Of a stretch of 15,852 nt of DNA, positions 8,919-15,068 are shown in pieces. Where the stretch lies: assembly GCA_027457185.1 (NCBI GenBank), contig DAIDTN010000152.1:1-15852 (forward strand). The letters run 5' to 3'. The position numbers were made by a program, and so were the translations under genes. A model generated the notes under the pieces. The model did not search any database and was not told the DNA's origin. It saw nothing but the letters and a program-made list of their open reading frames with translations. This DNA comes from Burkholderiales bacterium. GTDB lineage: Bacteria > Pseudomonadota > Gammaproteobacteria > Burkholderiales > SG8-39. Position 1 is the stretch's first letter. Each line of letters starts with the position of its first letter.

Positions 8919-8934
8919 GGCGCCTGCCGGCGCC
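8919..8934 (-). repeat. GC-rich hairpin in the predicted bamB 5' leader
   Basis: GGCGCC, a 4-base loop, then GGCGCC again: a perfect 6-bp stem. It lies 92 bases before the bamB start inside the predicted transcript leader. No T-tract follows on either strand, so it is not a standard intrinsic terminator. It could shape leader RNA or protect the 5' end; a chance palindrome in GC-rich DNA is also possible. Confidence 0.35.
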
Positions 8935-9018
8935 CCTCCCGTAGCCGCCGGTCGGTCCTGGACTCGAAGCCCATATCCCGCCCGCTTGCATTTTTCGAGC
9001 TATTCGGTATTCTAGTAC

Positions 9019-9024
9019 TATAAT
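9019..9024 (+). promoter_or_regulatory. Possible plus-strand -10 element for the HD-bamB2-bamC2 unit
   Basis: A perfect TATAAT on the plus strand overlaps the -10 of the opposite promoter. No convincing -35 lies 16-18 bases upstream, so it may need an activator or be fortuitous. If used, transcription would start near 9031, putting the FNR-type box at about +25, where a bound regulator could block it. Confidence 0.25.
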
Positions 9025-9048
9025 GCTTATTTATTCGATTTTCGTCAA
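9020..9048 (-). promoter_or_regulatory. Predicted sigma70-type promoter for the bamBCDEFGH operon
   Basis: On the minus strand the -35 TTGACG (9048-9043) is followed by 17 bases and the -10 CATTAT (9025-9020). This predicts transcription start near 9013-9014 and a leader of about 186 nt before bamB. The element sits in the only AT-rich patch of the region and directly abuts the FNR-type box upstream, at the spacing expected of a class II activated promoter. Confidence 0.6.
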
Positions 9049-9062
9049 TTGATATTCATCAA
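9049..9062. promoter_or_regulatory. Perfect FNR/ANR-type binding site
   Basis: TTGATATTCATCAA matches the FNR-family consensus TTGAT-N4-ATCAA at all ten conserved positions. Its centre (9055.5) is 41.5-42.5 bases upstream of the predicted bamB transcription start, the position of class II FNR-activated promoters. The inference is oxygen- or NO-responsive activation of the bam operon by an FNR, ANR or DNR-like regulator, which is not encoded in this window. Confidence 0.75.
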
Positions 9063-9088
9063 ACTTGTTGATTTTGCCGACAAACTTG
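9060..9088. repeat. Direct repeat CAAACTTG, two copies 21 bp apart
   Basis: CAAACTTG occurs at 9060-9067 and 9081-9088. The 21-bp period is two helical turns, placing both copies on the same DNA face. The first overlaps the right edge of the FNR-type box, and a third TTGAT lies at 9068-9072. It may be a second operator; two copies of 8 bp are weak evidence. Confidence 0.3.
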
Positions 9089-9246
9089 ACTAACGCGATC
9101 GGGTATTCCGCCGGCCCCGCCAAGCACGCCTGCAGGGGTATGAGGCGCAGCACAGGTGCCGGCCCGCCAGCCCCAGCGGCCCGGTCGCGCGCGTGGCAGA
9201 ATCGATTCAACATCTGCGGCAGGCGAACCCCGACCAGGAGCCGGCA

Positions 9247-10146
9247 ATGAACGAGGTGCGCAAACTTCTGGAGGCACGCTTTCCCGGCCTGCACGCGCGC
9301 ATCGAGCAGACGCTCATCGACGCCGAGGCGCGCTACAACCGCCAGACCAAACAGGCGCCCTCGGAATTCCTGCTGGAGCACAGCCAGCGCACTGCGGCGA
9401 TTGCTCACCAGTTAGCCGCAATGGAACAGGTCGATGCGTTCCTGCCGGTCCTGGTCGCGCTCTGCCACGATGCGGGCAAATTTCATGAGGGCGAATACCA
9501 CCAGGACGACGTGCCCGAGGAAGAGCATGCCGCAATCCTCGCCGGGCGCATGCTCGCCGAATCCGGTGCGGAACGCGCCGATGTCGAGGCTGTGCGCGCC
9601 GCGCTGCGCTCACTGTACGACGACCGGCTGCCTAGCCTCCAAGCCTGCCGCATCGTGCAGGACGCGGACCGGCTCGACAAGCTCGGCGCGCTGGGCGTAG
9701 GCGCCTTCTTCACCAAGGCAACGCTGCGCGGACGCGGCCTCGTCGATGCGCTCGTGCACACGCTGAGCCGGGAACTGAGCTACGCCCTGGCGGCGCCGCA
9801 TTCCATGTTGACCGAAACCGGGAAAAGGCTCGCCGGCGAGCAGACGGCGAAGACCGTCGCTTTCTTCGACGAGCTTCTGCACGACCTCGAACGTTGGGGC
9901 ATCGCCGCTTTCGAGCGTCGCCCGCTCCTGGTGGAGGGGGATTTCCGCGCCCGCGACGGCGCACGCGTGCACAAGGTGCAGGTGACCATCGTCATGCCGC
10001 GCGCCTGCCCGGACTGCGAAGCGCCGATCGAACTCACGCATCGGAGCGAACGCGGCCTGAAATGCGACATGCTGAAGGCACGCTTCGCCTGCCAGTCCTG
10101 CGACTACGCGCGCAACATCTCCTTCTGCCTACCGATTCTCGCCTGA
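9247..10146 (+). CDS. HD-domain phosphohydrolase-like protein with C-terminal zinc ribbon, linked to bamB2C2
   Basis: 299 residues from the ATG at 9247, chosen because AGGAG ends six bases upstream; an in-frame GTG at 9193 would add 18 residues without a good ribosome site. An HD fold is shown by His45, the His74-Asp75 pair (CHDAGKF) and Asp139 (VQDADRLDKLGALG); His94 may be a further metal ligand. The C-terminus has two CxxC pairs, Cys254/257 and Cys282/285, resembling a zinc ribbon. HD proteins hydrolyse phosphate esters, often nucleotides; the substrate here is unknown. The stop is 18 bp before bamB2 on the same strand, so the genes are probably co-transcribed. Possible roles include cofactor or nucleotide metabolism serving the tungsten enzyme, or signalling; neither can be shown from sequence. 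Confidence 0.8.
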   Translation: MNEVRKLLEARFPGLHARIEQTLIDAEARYNRQTKQAPSEFLLEHSQRTAAIAHQLAAMEQVDAFLPVLVALCHDAGKFHEGEYHQDDVPEEEHAAILAGRMLAESGAERADVEAVRAALRSLYDDRLPSLQACRIVQDADRLDKLGALGVGAFFTKATLRGRGLVDALVHTLSRELSYALAAPHSMLTETGKRLAGEQTAKTVAFFDELLHDLERWGIAAFERRPLLVEGDFRARDGARVHKVQVTIVMPRACPDCEAPIELTHRSERGLKCDMLKARFACQSCDYARNISFCLPILA

Positions 10147-10164
10147 GATGGAAGCGCTCACGCG

Positions 10165-12117
10165 ATGAAATACGCAGAAACCGGGTTCAGCCTGGAGATC
10201 GACCTGTCCCTGGGCCGCATCGAAAAGGTGGAGGCGGACCCCAGGGACACCGCGCTCTATCTCGGGGGACAGGGCATCGCAGCCAAGATCCTGTTCGAGC
10301 GCGTGCCACCCGAGGTCGACCCGTTTTCTCCCGACAATCTGCTGATCTTCAGCGCCGGTCTTCTGGTCGGCACGGCCGCGCCGAGCGCCAACCGGACCGT
10401 GGTAAACACGTTGTCACCGCAGACCAACCTGATGTCGCATTCCCTGTTCGGGGGATTTTTCGGACCGGAACTGAAATTTGCCGGCTATGACCGGATCATC
10501 ATCCGGGGCAAGGCCCCGGACCTGGTCTATCTGTACATACACAATGACCAGGTGGAAATCCGCGACGCAACCCACCTGCGCGGAAAAGGCACCACCGAAA
10601 CGCAGGACCTGGTGAAGCAGGAGCTGAAGGACCAGCGCGTCCAGGTGGCGGCCATCGGCCTCGCCGGCGAAAACAGGGTCTACATGGCTTCCATCGACCA
10701 CAATCATGCGAGCGCGTCCCGCGGCGTCGGCGTGATCATGGGCGACAAACGCCTGAAGGCCATTGCCGTGCGCGGCACCAGGGACCTCAATGTCGCCAGG
10801 CCGGCCGAGCTGTTCGAACTCGCCCAGGCGCTGCACAAAAAGATCGGCGAGGGCGACGGCAACGGCGACTGGATGGCGGTGGACGAAGACGACAGCTTCC
10901 ACCACAACCATTTCGCCTGGGGCAATGCGCGCACGCGCAGAAAACATTTCTGGAGCGACGAGCTGCAGCAGCGCTGGACGAAGTGGAAATACGATCATAT
11001 GGACCGGCAGACCGGCTGTTTCAACTGTGCCAAGAAATGCCGCAACGTGATCAACTGGCCGGGACGGCCCCGCTTCGGCTATAAATGCTTCGGCAAGGAC
11101 ACCTACCACATGGCGGCGTTCCTGGAACTGGACTTCACCTATGAAATTCTCGGAGTCGCACAGGAATACGGCCTCGATTCCTACTCGACGCCGCAGGTCA
11201 TCGCGTTCGCGCTCGAGCTGCTCGAGGCCGGCATATTGACCGACAAGGACTTTCCGGAAATGCCCGCCGACAGCAGGGGCCGGTTCTTCTACCTGCTGGA
11301 AAAGATCGTGCGCCGCGAAGGCATCGGCGACATCCTGGCCGACAGCGTGTCGCATGCGGCCAAGAGAATCGGCAAGGGCGCCGAAGCGTTCGACCACAAC
11401 ACCACGAAAAAATTCGAGCAGCTGCCGATCAAGCTCGGCAAGCTGAATCCCGCCTACTTTCTCATGATCGCCACCGGCGAGAAGATGAGCATTACCCAGA
11501 TCGAGGGATCGTTTCCGCAGGACCCGCTTCCGACCCAGGAGGAAAGAGAAGCCTTCGTCAGCAAATGGGAGGCCCCGCCCGACGAGAAATTCAAGAAATA
11601 CTTCCTCGACTGGAAAAAGCGCGACGACATTTCGGACGAGGCCACCTGCGAGATCGTGGACTGGAACGAAGCGATGCATTACATCGACGACTCCACCGGA
11701 CTGTGCGGCTTCGTGTCCTCGTTCCGCGGCCAGTTCGGCGGAGGCGTCGCCTACCACATGAACAATATTCCGCAGATGATCTCGCATGCGACCGGCATGG
11801 AGGTGGACAAGGACAGACTGTGGAAGACGTTCCAGAGAATCCGGACCCTGGTCCGGGCCGTGAACGTGCGCAGAGGTCTGCGCCGAAAGGACGAACGCCC
11901 TCCCGAGGACCACTGGGCGGTGCGGGATGAACGCTACGAACAGGAACTGCTCTCCAAATATTACGCATTCAAGGGTTGGAACAGCGAGGGCATTCCGACC
12001 CGCCAGACGCTGGAGGCGCTGGATCTGGGTTACGCTGCGGATGATCTGGAACGAAGGGCGATCCTGACGGCCGCCGCCGGCGGTGTCGCCGGCGAACCGG
12101 CGGCAACGGCAAAGTAG
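10165..12117 (+). CDS. bamB2: Second BamB-like tungsten oxidoreductase (divergent paralogue)
   Basis: 650 residues, aligned end to end with BamB and by eye roughly half to 60% identical. The Fe-S ligands are conserved (Cys285/288/292 and Cys514), as is the predicted tungsten ligand Cys308. The segment before the active site is 14 residues shorter. Where BamB has Glu251 ... EQWHTTSF, this copy has Met237 ... DSFHHNHF with His246, His247 and His249; Cys68 and Cys75 of BamB are Val and Ala here. The fold and cofactors should be BamB-like, but the substrate may differ: another aryl-CoA, a cyclic enoyl-CoA or a substituted benzoyl-CoA. It is followed by its own BamC 26 bp downstream. A plain aldehyde oxidoreductase is unlikely given the full-length match to BamB. 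The symbol marks the second copy only. Confidence 0.85.
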   Translation: MKYAETGFSLEIDLSLGRIEKVEADPRDTALYLGGQGIAAKILFERVPPEVDPFSPDNLLIFSAGLLVGTAAPSANRTVVNTLSPQTNLMSHSLFGGFFGPELKFAGYDRIIIRGKAPDLVYLYIHNDQVEIRDATHLRGKGTTETQDLVKQELKDQRVQVAAIGLAGENRVYMASIDHNHASASRGVGVIMGDKRLKAIAVRGTRDLNVARPAELFELAQALHKKIGEGDGNGDWMAVDEDDSFHHNHFAWGNARTRRKHFWSDELQQRWTKWKYDHMDRQTGCFNCAKKCRNVINWPGRPRFGYKCFGKDTYHMAAFLELDFTYEILGVAQEYGLDSYSTPQVIAFALELLEAGILTDKDFPEMPADSRGRFFYLLEKIVRREGIGDILADSVSHAAKRIGKGAEAFDHNTTKKFEQLPIKLGKLNPAYFLMIATGEKMSITQIEGSFPQDPLPTQEEREAFVSKWEAPPDEKFKKYFLDWKKRDDISDEATCEIVDWNEAMHYIDDSTGLCGFVSSFRGQFGGGVAYHMNNIPQMISHATGMEVDKDRLWKTFQRIRTLVRAVNVRRGLRRKDERPPEDHWAVRDERYEQELLSKYYAFKGWNSEGIPTRQTLEALDLGYAADDLERRAILTAAAGGVAGEPAATAK

Positions 12118-12143
12118 GTCCGGGTGCGAACGGGAGAATTGCA

Positions 12144-12695
12144 GTGAGAGCCGGTAACAGCGCGAAGACGGTCAAGGAAATCAGGATCGATATCGAAAAA
12201 TGCACGGGCTGCCGCGCCTGCGAAATGGCCTGCTCGGCGTTTCACGCCAAGCCGAGGTACAGCAGCGTCAATCCGGCGCGATCCCGCATCCGGGTGGTCA
12301 CCGACGAGATAAACGACGAATACGTGCCGGTGCGCGCCGGCAACCACACCCGCACCGAGTGCGACGGCAGGCATTTTTACCAGCTCAACGGCAAGCAATA
12401 CGGCGAGTGCAGCTTTTGCCGGGCGGCCTGCCCGTCCAGGGATTTTTTCATCGAGCCCGATTCCGGCCTGCCGCTGAAATGCGACATGTGCGAAGACGAA
12501 CCGCCGCTGGCGGAGCCCCTGTGCGTCACGGTGTGCCAGCCCGGCTGCCTCACTTACGAAGAACGACGACTGGAAGCGGAAATCAACGAACCGGAGGAAC
12601 GGGAAGCGATGGAGAATGGACTCCAGTCGCTGGTGAACCAGCACGGCATCGAGGCCGTGATCGACAACTTGAAGCGGCTGTCCAAGGGGCAGTAG
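12144..12695 (+). CDS. bamC2: Second BamC-like three-cluster ferredoxin subunit
   Basis: 183 residues starting at GTG (12144), with GGGAG seven bases upstream. It keeps all twelve BamC cysteines in the same arrangement: Cys20/23/26/30; Cys73/89/92/96; Cys113/116/127/131, plus an extra Cys135. It has many segments nearly identical to BamC, such as EPDSGLPLKCDMCEDEPPLA, while its tail lacks the long acidic run. It should be the electron-transfer partner of the adjacent BamB2. The strong match of its cluster domains to BamC suggests it could also dock on the same BamDE electron module; that is inference. Confidence 0.9.
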   Translation: MRAGNSAKTVKEIRIDIEKCTGCRACEMACSAFHAKPRYSSVNPARSRIRVVTDEINDEYVPVRAGNHTRTECDGRHFYQLNGKQYGECSFCRAACPSRDFFIEPDSGLPLKCDMCEDEPPLAEPLCVTVCQPGCLTYEERRLEAEINEPEEREAMENGLQSLVNQHGIEAVIDNLKRLSKGQ

Positions 12696-12864
12696 CCCTG
12701 GGCGGCCGAGTGCCTGGGCCGGACCCGGCAACGACTCGCGAACGTGAAAGCCTGGCTTGCCGCCCACGAGCCGGAGCTGTTGTGAATATCACCAGGGCCG
12801 GCCGCAAACGGTACCCGCTCCAAGCCGGAACGGTCGCAGCGAAATTTTCCTCAGGAGGACGAAC

Positions 12865-12891
12865 GTGATAGCCGAGACGGACGCCGCATGA
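12865..12891 (+). promoter_or_regulatory. Possible leader mini-ORF coupled to the POT transporter start
   Basis: A strong AGGAGG (12853-12858) is 29 bases from the transporter ATG, too far to serve it directly, but six bases from a GTG at 12865. That GTG opens an 8-codon ORF whose TGA overlaps the transporter ATG (ATGA at 12888-12891). This fits termination-reinitiation coupling. No earlier in-frame start for the transporter exists nearby. Confidence 0.4.
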
Positions 12892-14414
12892 ATCCCCTCC
12901 AAGACACCGCTCCCGCCCGCGCCAGCCAGACGCGCGCCTTCAGCACGGTATTCCTGATCGAATTGTGGGAGCGCTTCGGCTATTACGGCATGGCCGCGCT
13001 GCTGGTGCTGTTCATGGTCCAGCAGCTCGGCTTCGACGACCGCAAGGCAAACCTGACCTGGGGCGCATTTGCAGCGCTGGTGTATGCGGCACCGGCGATC
13101 GGCGGCTGGATCGGCGACAAGATTCTGGGTGCGCGGCGCACCATGAGCGTCGGTGCGGCGATTCTTGCGCTGGGCTACCTGTTGCTCGCCCTGCCGTCGG
13201 ACAGCCTGCCCTTCCTGTATACGACGCTGGGCGTGATCGTGGTCGGCAACGGCCTGTTCAAGGCCAACGCCGCCAATCTGGTACGGCGCATCTACGAAGG
13301 CGAGGACGCCCGCATCGATGCGGCGTTCACCATCTACTACATGTCGGTCAACATCGGCTCGACCGTGTCGATGCTGCTCACGCCCTGGATCAAGGAGCGC
13401 TACGGCTGGCATGCGGCATTTGCCGTCTGTTGCGCCGGCATGGCCGCGGGCCTGCTCAACTACCTGCTGATGCGCCGCACCCTCGCCCACGTGGGCTCGG
13501 CGCCTGACGATGCGCCGGTCAACTGGGGCAAGCTCGGCGCGGTGCTGGCGACCGGGGTCGGCGTGGTGTTCGTGACGGCGCTGATCCTGCAGCATCGCGA
13601 AATCGCGGTCGCGCTGGTGTACCTGGCCGGTGTGCTGGTGCTGGGAATCTTCGGCTGGATGATCGCGCACAGCACCCCGCGCGAACGCGCCGGCCTGATC
13701 GCAATGCTGATCCTGACCGCGCAGATTATTCTGTTCTTCATTTTCTATCAGCAGATGTCGACGTCGCTCACCCTGTTCGCGCTGCGCAACGTCGACCGCA
13801 CCCAGACCCTGCTCGGCCACACCCTGTTTGTCTGGCAGCCGGCCCAGTACCAGGCCCTGAACCCGATCTGGATCATGCTGCTCAGCCCGCTGCTGGCATG
13901 GCTCTACAACCGGATGGCCAGCGGCGGGCGCGACCTGCAGATTGCCGCCAAGTTCGCGATCGGATTCGTGGTGGTCGCGGTCGGCTTTTTCATCTTCGGC
14001 ATCAGCGGCGCCACCGCCGTCGCCGGCAAGGTGTCGTCCTGGTTCATGATCTGGGGCTACGGCTTCTATTCCCTCGGCGAACTGCTGGTCAGCGGCCTGG
14101 GGCTGGCGATGGTCGCGCGCTACGTTCCGGCGCGGATGGGCGGCTTCATGATGGGCGCGTTCTTCGTCGCCACCGGCATTTCCCAGTACCTGGGCAGCGT
14201 GGTCGCCAATTTCGCGCAGATTCCCGACAAGCTCACCGATCCGCTGCAGAGTCTGCCGATCTACACCGGCCTGTTCACCAAGCTCGGCCTGCTCGCCTGC
14301 GTCGGCGTCGCCTTGGCCGTGGCACTGCTGCCGATCATGAAGCGCCTGTCGAGCACGCACCGCGCGGTGCCTGCCGCGGCGGCCGGACTCGGCACCGTTG
14401 CCAGCGAGGAATAG
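12888..14414 (+). CDS. POT/PTR-family proton-coupled oligopeptide transporter
   Basis: 508 residues with about 12-14 hydrophobic membrane segments. It carries the POT signature ExxERF-x-YYG as ELWERFGYYG (residues 25-34). Further family motifs are GGWIGDKILGARRTM (POT motif 1, cytoplasmic loop), LFKANAANLVRRIY, and TIYYMSVNIGS in the fifth-helix region. Members import di- and tripeptides with protons across the inner membrane. No link to aromatic metabolism is evident. It lies 192 bp after bamC2 on the same strand; I see no clear terminator or promoter between, so it may be separate or read through. The start ATG appears translationally coupled to a short leader ORF. Subfamily (DtpA/B/D/T-like) cannot be decided. 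Confidence 0.88.
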   Translation: MNPLQDTAPARASQTRAFSTVFLIELWERFGYYGMAALLVLFMVQQLGFDDRKANLTWGAFAALVYAAPAIGGWIGDKILGARRTMSVGAAILALGYLLLALPSDSLPFLYTTLGVIVVGNGLFKANAANLVRRIYEGEDARIDAAFTIYYMSVNIGSTVSMLLTPWIKERYGWHAAFAVCCAGMAAGLLNYLLMRRTLAHVGSAPDDAPVNWGKLGAVLATGVGVVFVTALILQHREIAVALVYLAGVLVLGIFGWMIAHSTPRERAGLIAMLILTAQIILFFIFYQQMSTSLTLFALRNVDRTQTLLGHTLFVWQPAQYQALNPIWIMLLSPLLAWLYNRMASGGRDLQIAAKFAIGFVVVAVGFFIFGISGATAVAGKVSSWFMIWGYGFYSLGELLVSGLGLAMVARYVPARMGGFMMGAFFVATGISQYLGSVVANFAQIPDKLTDPLQSLPIYTGLFTKLGLLACVGVALAVALLPIMKRLSSTHRAVPAAAAGLGTVASEE

Positions 14415-14486
14415 CGAACCCAAAAGCGTCAGACGACTGTGTGGCGCCGCTGCGGAATGGCGCTTGTCGAATCGCTTGAGTTGTGA

Positions 14487-14506
14487 CCCGCGCGTCAATT
14501 CGCGGG
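14487..14506. terminator. Weak hairpin between convergent genes
   Basis: CCCGCG, an 8-base loop, then CGCGGG form a 6-bp stem in the 80-bp gap between the POT gene and the convergent exported-protein gene; it overlaps the 3' end of the latter. There is no T-tract, so function as an intrinsic terminator is doubtful. Confidence 0.2.
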
Positions 14507-15001
14507 CGTCGGCTCGAACGTGACCGGCGCTTTGATAAGCGCCGCACGGCAGCTGCCGCGCTTGACCACATCGACCCGTATGCGCGCACTCGCGTCCAGG
14601 GTGCGCAAGGCGGCTTCCCGCACGGTACCAAGCCACGGCCCGCGGAAATAGGAGCCCAAATACGACCGCCCCATAGGCGCATTCCCGTTGGCATCGACGT
14701 ACAGAAGCTCGCGCACCCGCCCGACGGTTCGGGCACAGGCCGTGCGAAACGACTCATCGCGGGCGATCTTTACGGCGACAAGTATTTCGATTTGATCCGG
14801 ATCGACCTGGTAGGAAACACTGGCGCCTTCGAATGGGAACGGCCAGTCTTTGATTTCAGCGAGCGCGACCTCCAGTTTGAAACTGCTGAACTCGAGCCTG
14901 GACACGGGCAAGTCGTTGATTTCTTCGAGCGGCGTCGCCTGGACGCTGCTGCTGAAAGCGGCGGCGAACGCCAGGAAAAAAACAGCCATAGGTGTCTTCA
15001 T
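14495..15001 (-). CDS. Exported protein of unknown function
   Basis: 168 residues; family not recognised. The N-terminus is a clear Sec signal peptide: Lys2, a hydrophobic core from Ala6 to Phe16 and a likely cleavage after VQA (residue 22). The mature protein (about 146 residues) has two cysteines, Cys89 and Cys141, which could form a disulfide in the periplasm. It has an alternating beta-like pattern (SRLEFSSFKLEVALAEI, about 34-50; QIEILVAVKIA, about 70-80) and no catalytic motif I can name. The ATG at 15001 has GGGAAG just upstream; Met5 is an alternative. It lies 67 bp downstream of the next gene on the same strand and convergent to the POT gene. No functional tie to the bam genes is visible. 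Confidence 0.7.
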   Translation of the reverse strand: MKTPMAVFFLAFAAAFSSSVQATPLEEINDLPVSRLEFSSFKLEVALAEIKDWPFPFEGASVSYQVDPDQIEILVAVKIARDESFRTACARTVGRVRELLYVDANGNAPMGRSYLGSYFRGPWLGTVREAALRTLDASARIRVDVVKRGSCRAALIKAPVTFEPTPAN

Positions 15002-15068
15002 TTCTTCCCATTATGCCAAACTTGGCGCCAATGGGACGCTGTTGATCCGGCTGAACGGTATCTTGCGG

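Larger units (their letters stand above)
8828..9246. other. Divergent control region between bamBCDEFGH and HD-bamB2-bamC2
   Basis: 419 bp with no gene I can support. Positions about 9001-9090 are AT-rich against a GC-rich background and hold the FNR-type box, the promoters and the short repeats listed separately. On the bam side a leader of about 186 nt runs from the predicted transcription start to the bamB ATG and contains a GC-rich hairpin (8919-8934). On the other side about 150 bp of GC-rich sequence leads to the HD gene. Two short ORFs here (minus 8974-8843, 43 aa; plus 9139-9250, 36 aa) show no recognisable protein. Confidence 0.7.

Noticed and set aside
6890..8944. 684-codon plus-strand ORF antisense to bamB
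   Set aside because: Same antisense artefact; no motifs, and bamB is unambiguous.
8843..8974. 43-codon minus-strand ORF in the bamB leader, in frame with bamB
   Set aside because: Arg-rich, poor ribosome site, ends in TGA 15 bp before bamB; GC-rich DNA gives such frames by chance.
9139..9250. 36-codon plus-strand ORF whose stop overlaps the HD start (ATGA)
   Set aside because: Arg/Pro/Ala-rich, and its GGGG is only a few bases from the ATG; the HD gene has its own good AGGAG, so coupling is not needed. Kept only as a remote leader-peptide possibility.
10414..11913. 499-codon minus-strand ORF antisense to bamB2
   Set aside because: Shadow frame; bamB2 covers it with conserved cluster ligands.
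12696..12785. 30 in-frame codons after the bamC2 TAG, suggesting readthrough or a lost C-terminus
   Set aside because: BamC2 already ends at the same alignment point as BamC1, so the TAG is the natural stop; an open stretch of this length is unremarkable.
12696..12864. Search for a terminator or promoter between bamC2 and the POT gene
   Set aside because: Only GC-rich partial inverted repeats without a T-tract and no -35/-10 pair; nothing firm enough to annotate.
12789..14636. 615-codon minus-strand ORF antisense to the POT transporter
   Set aside because: Translation is His/Gln/Arg/Asp-rich without domains; the plus strand encodes a clear membrane transporter.
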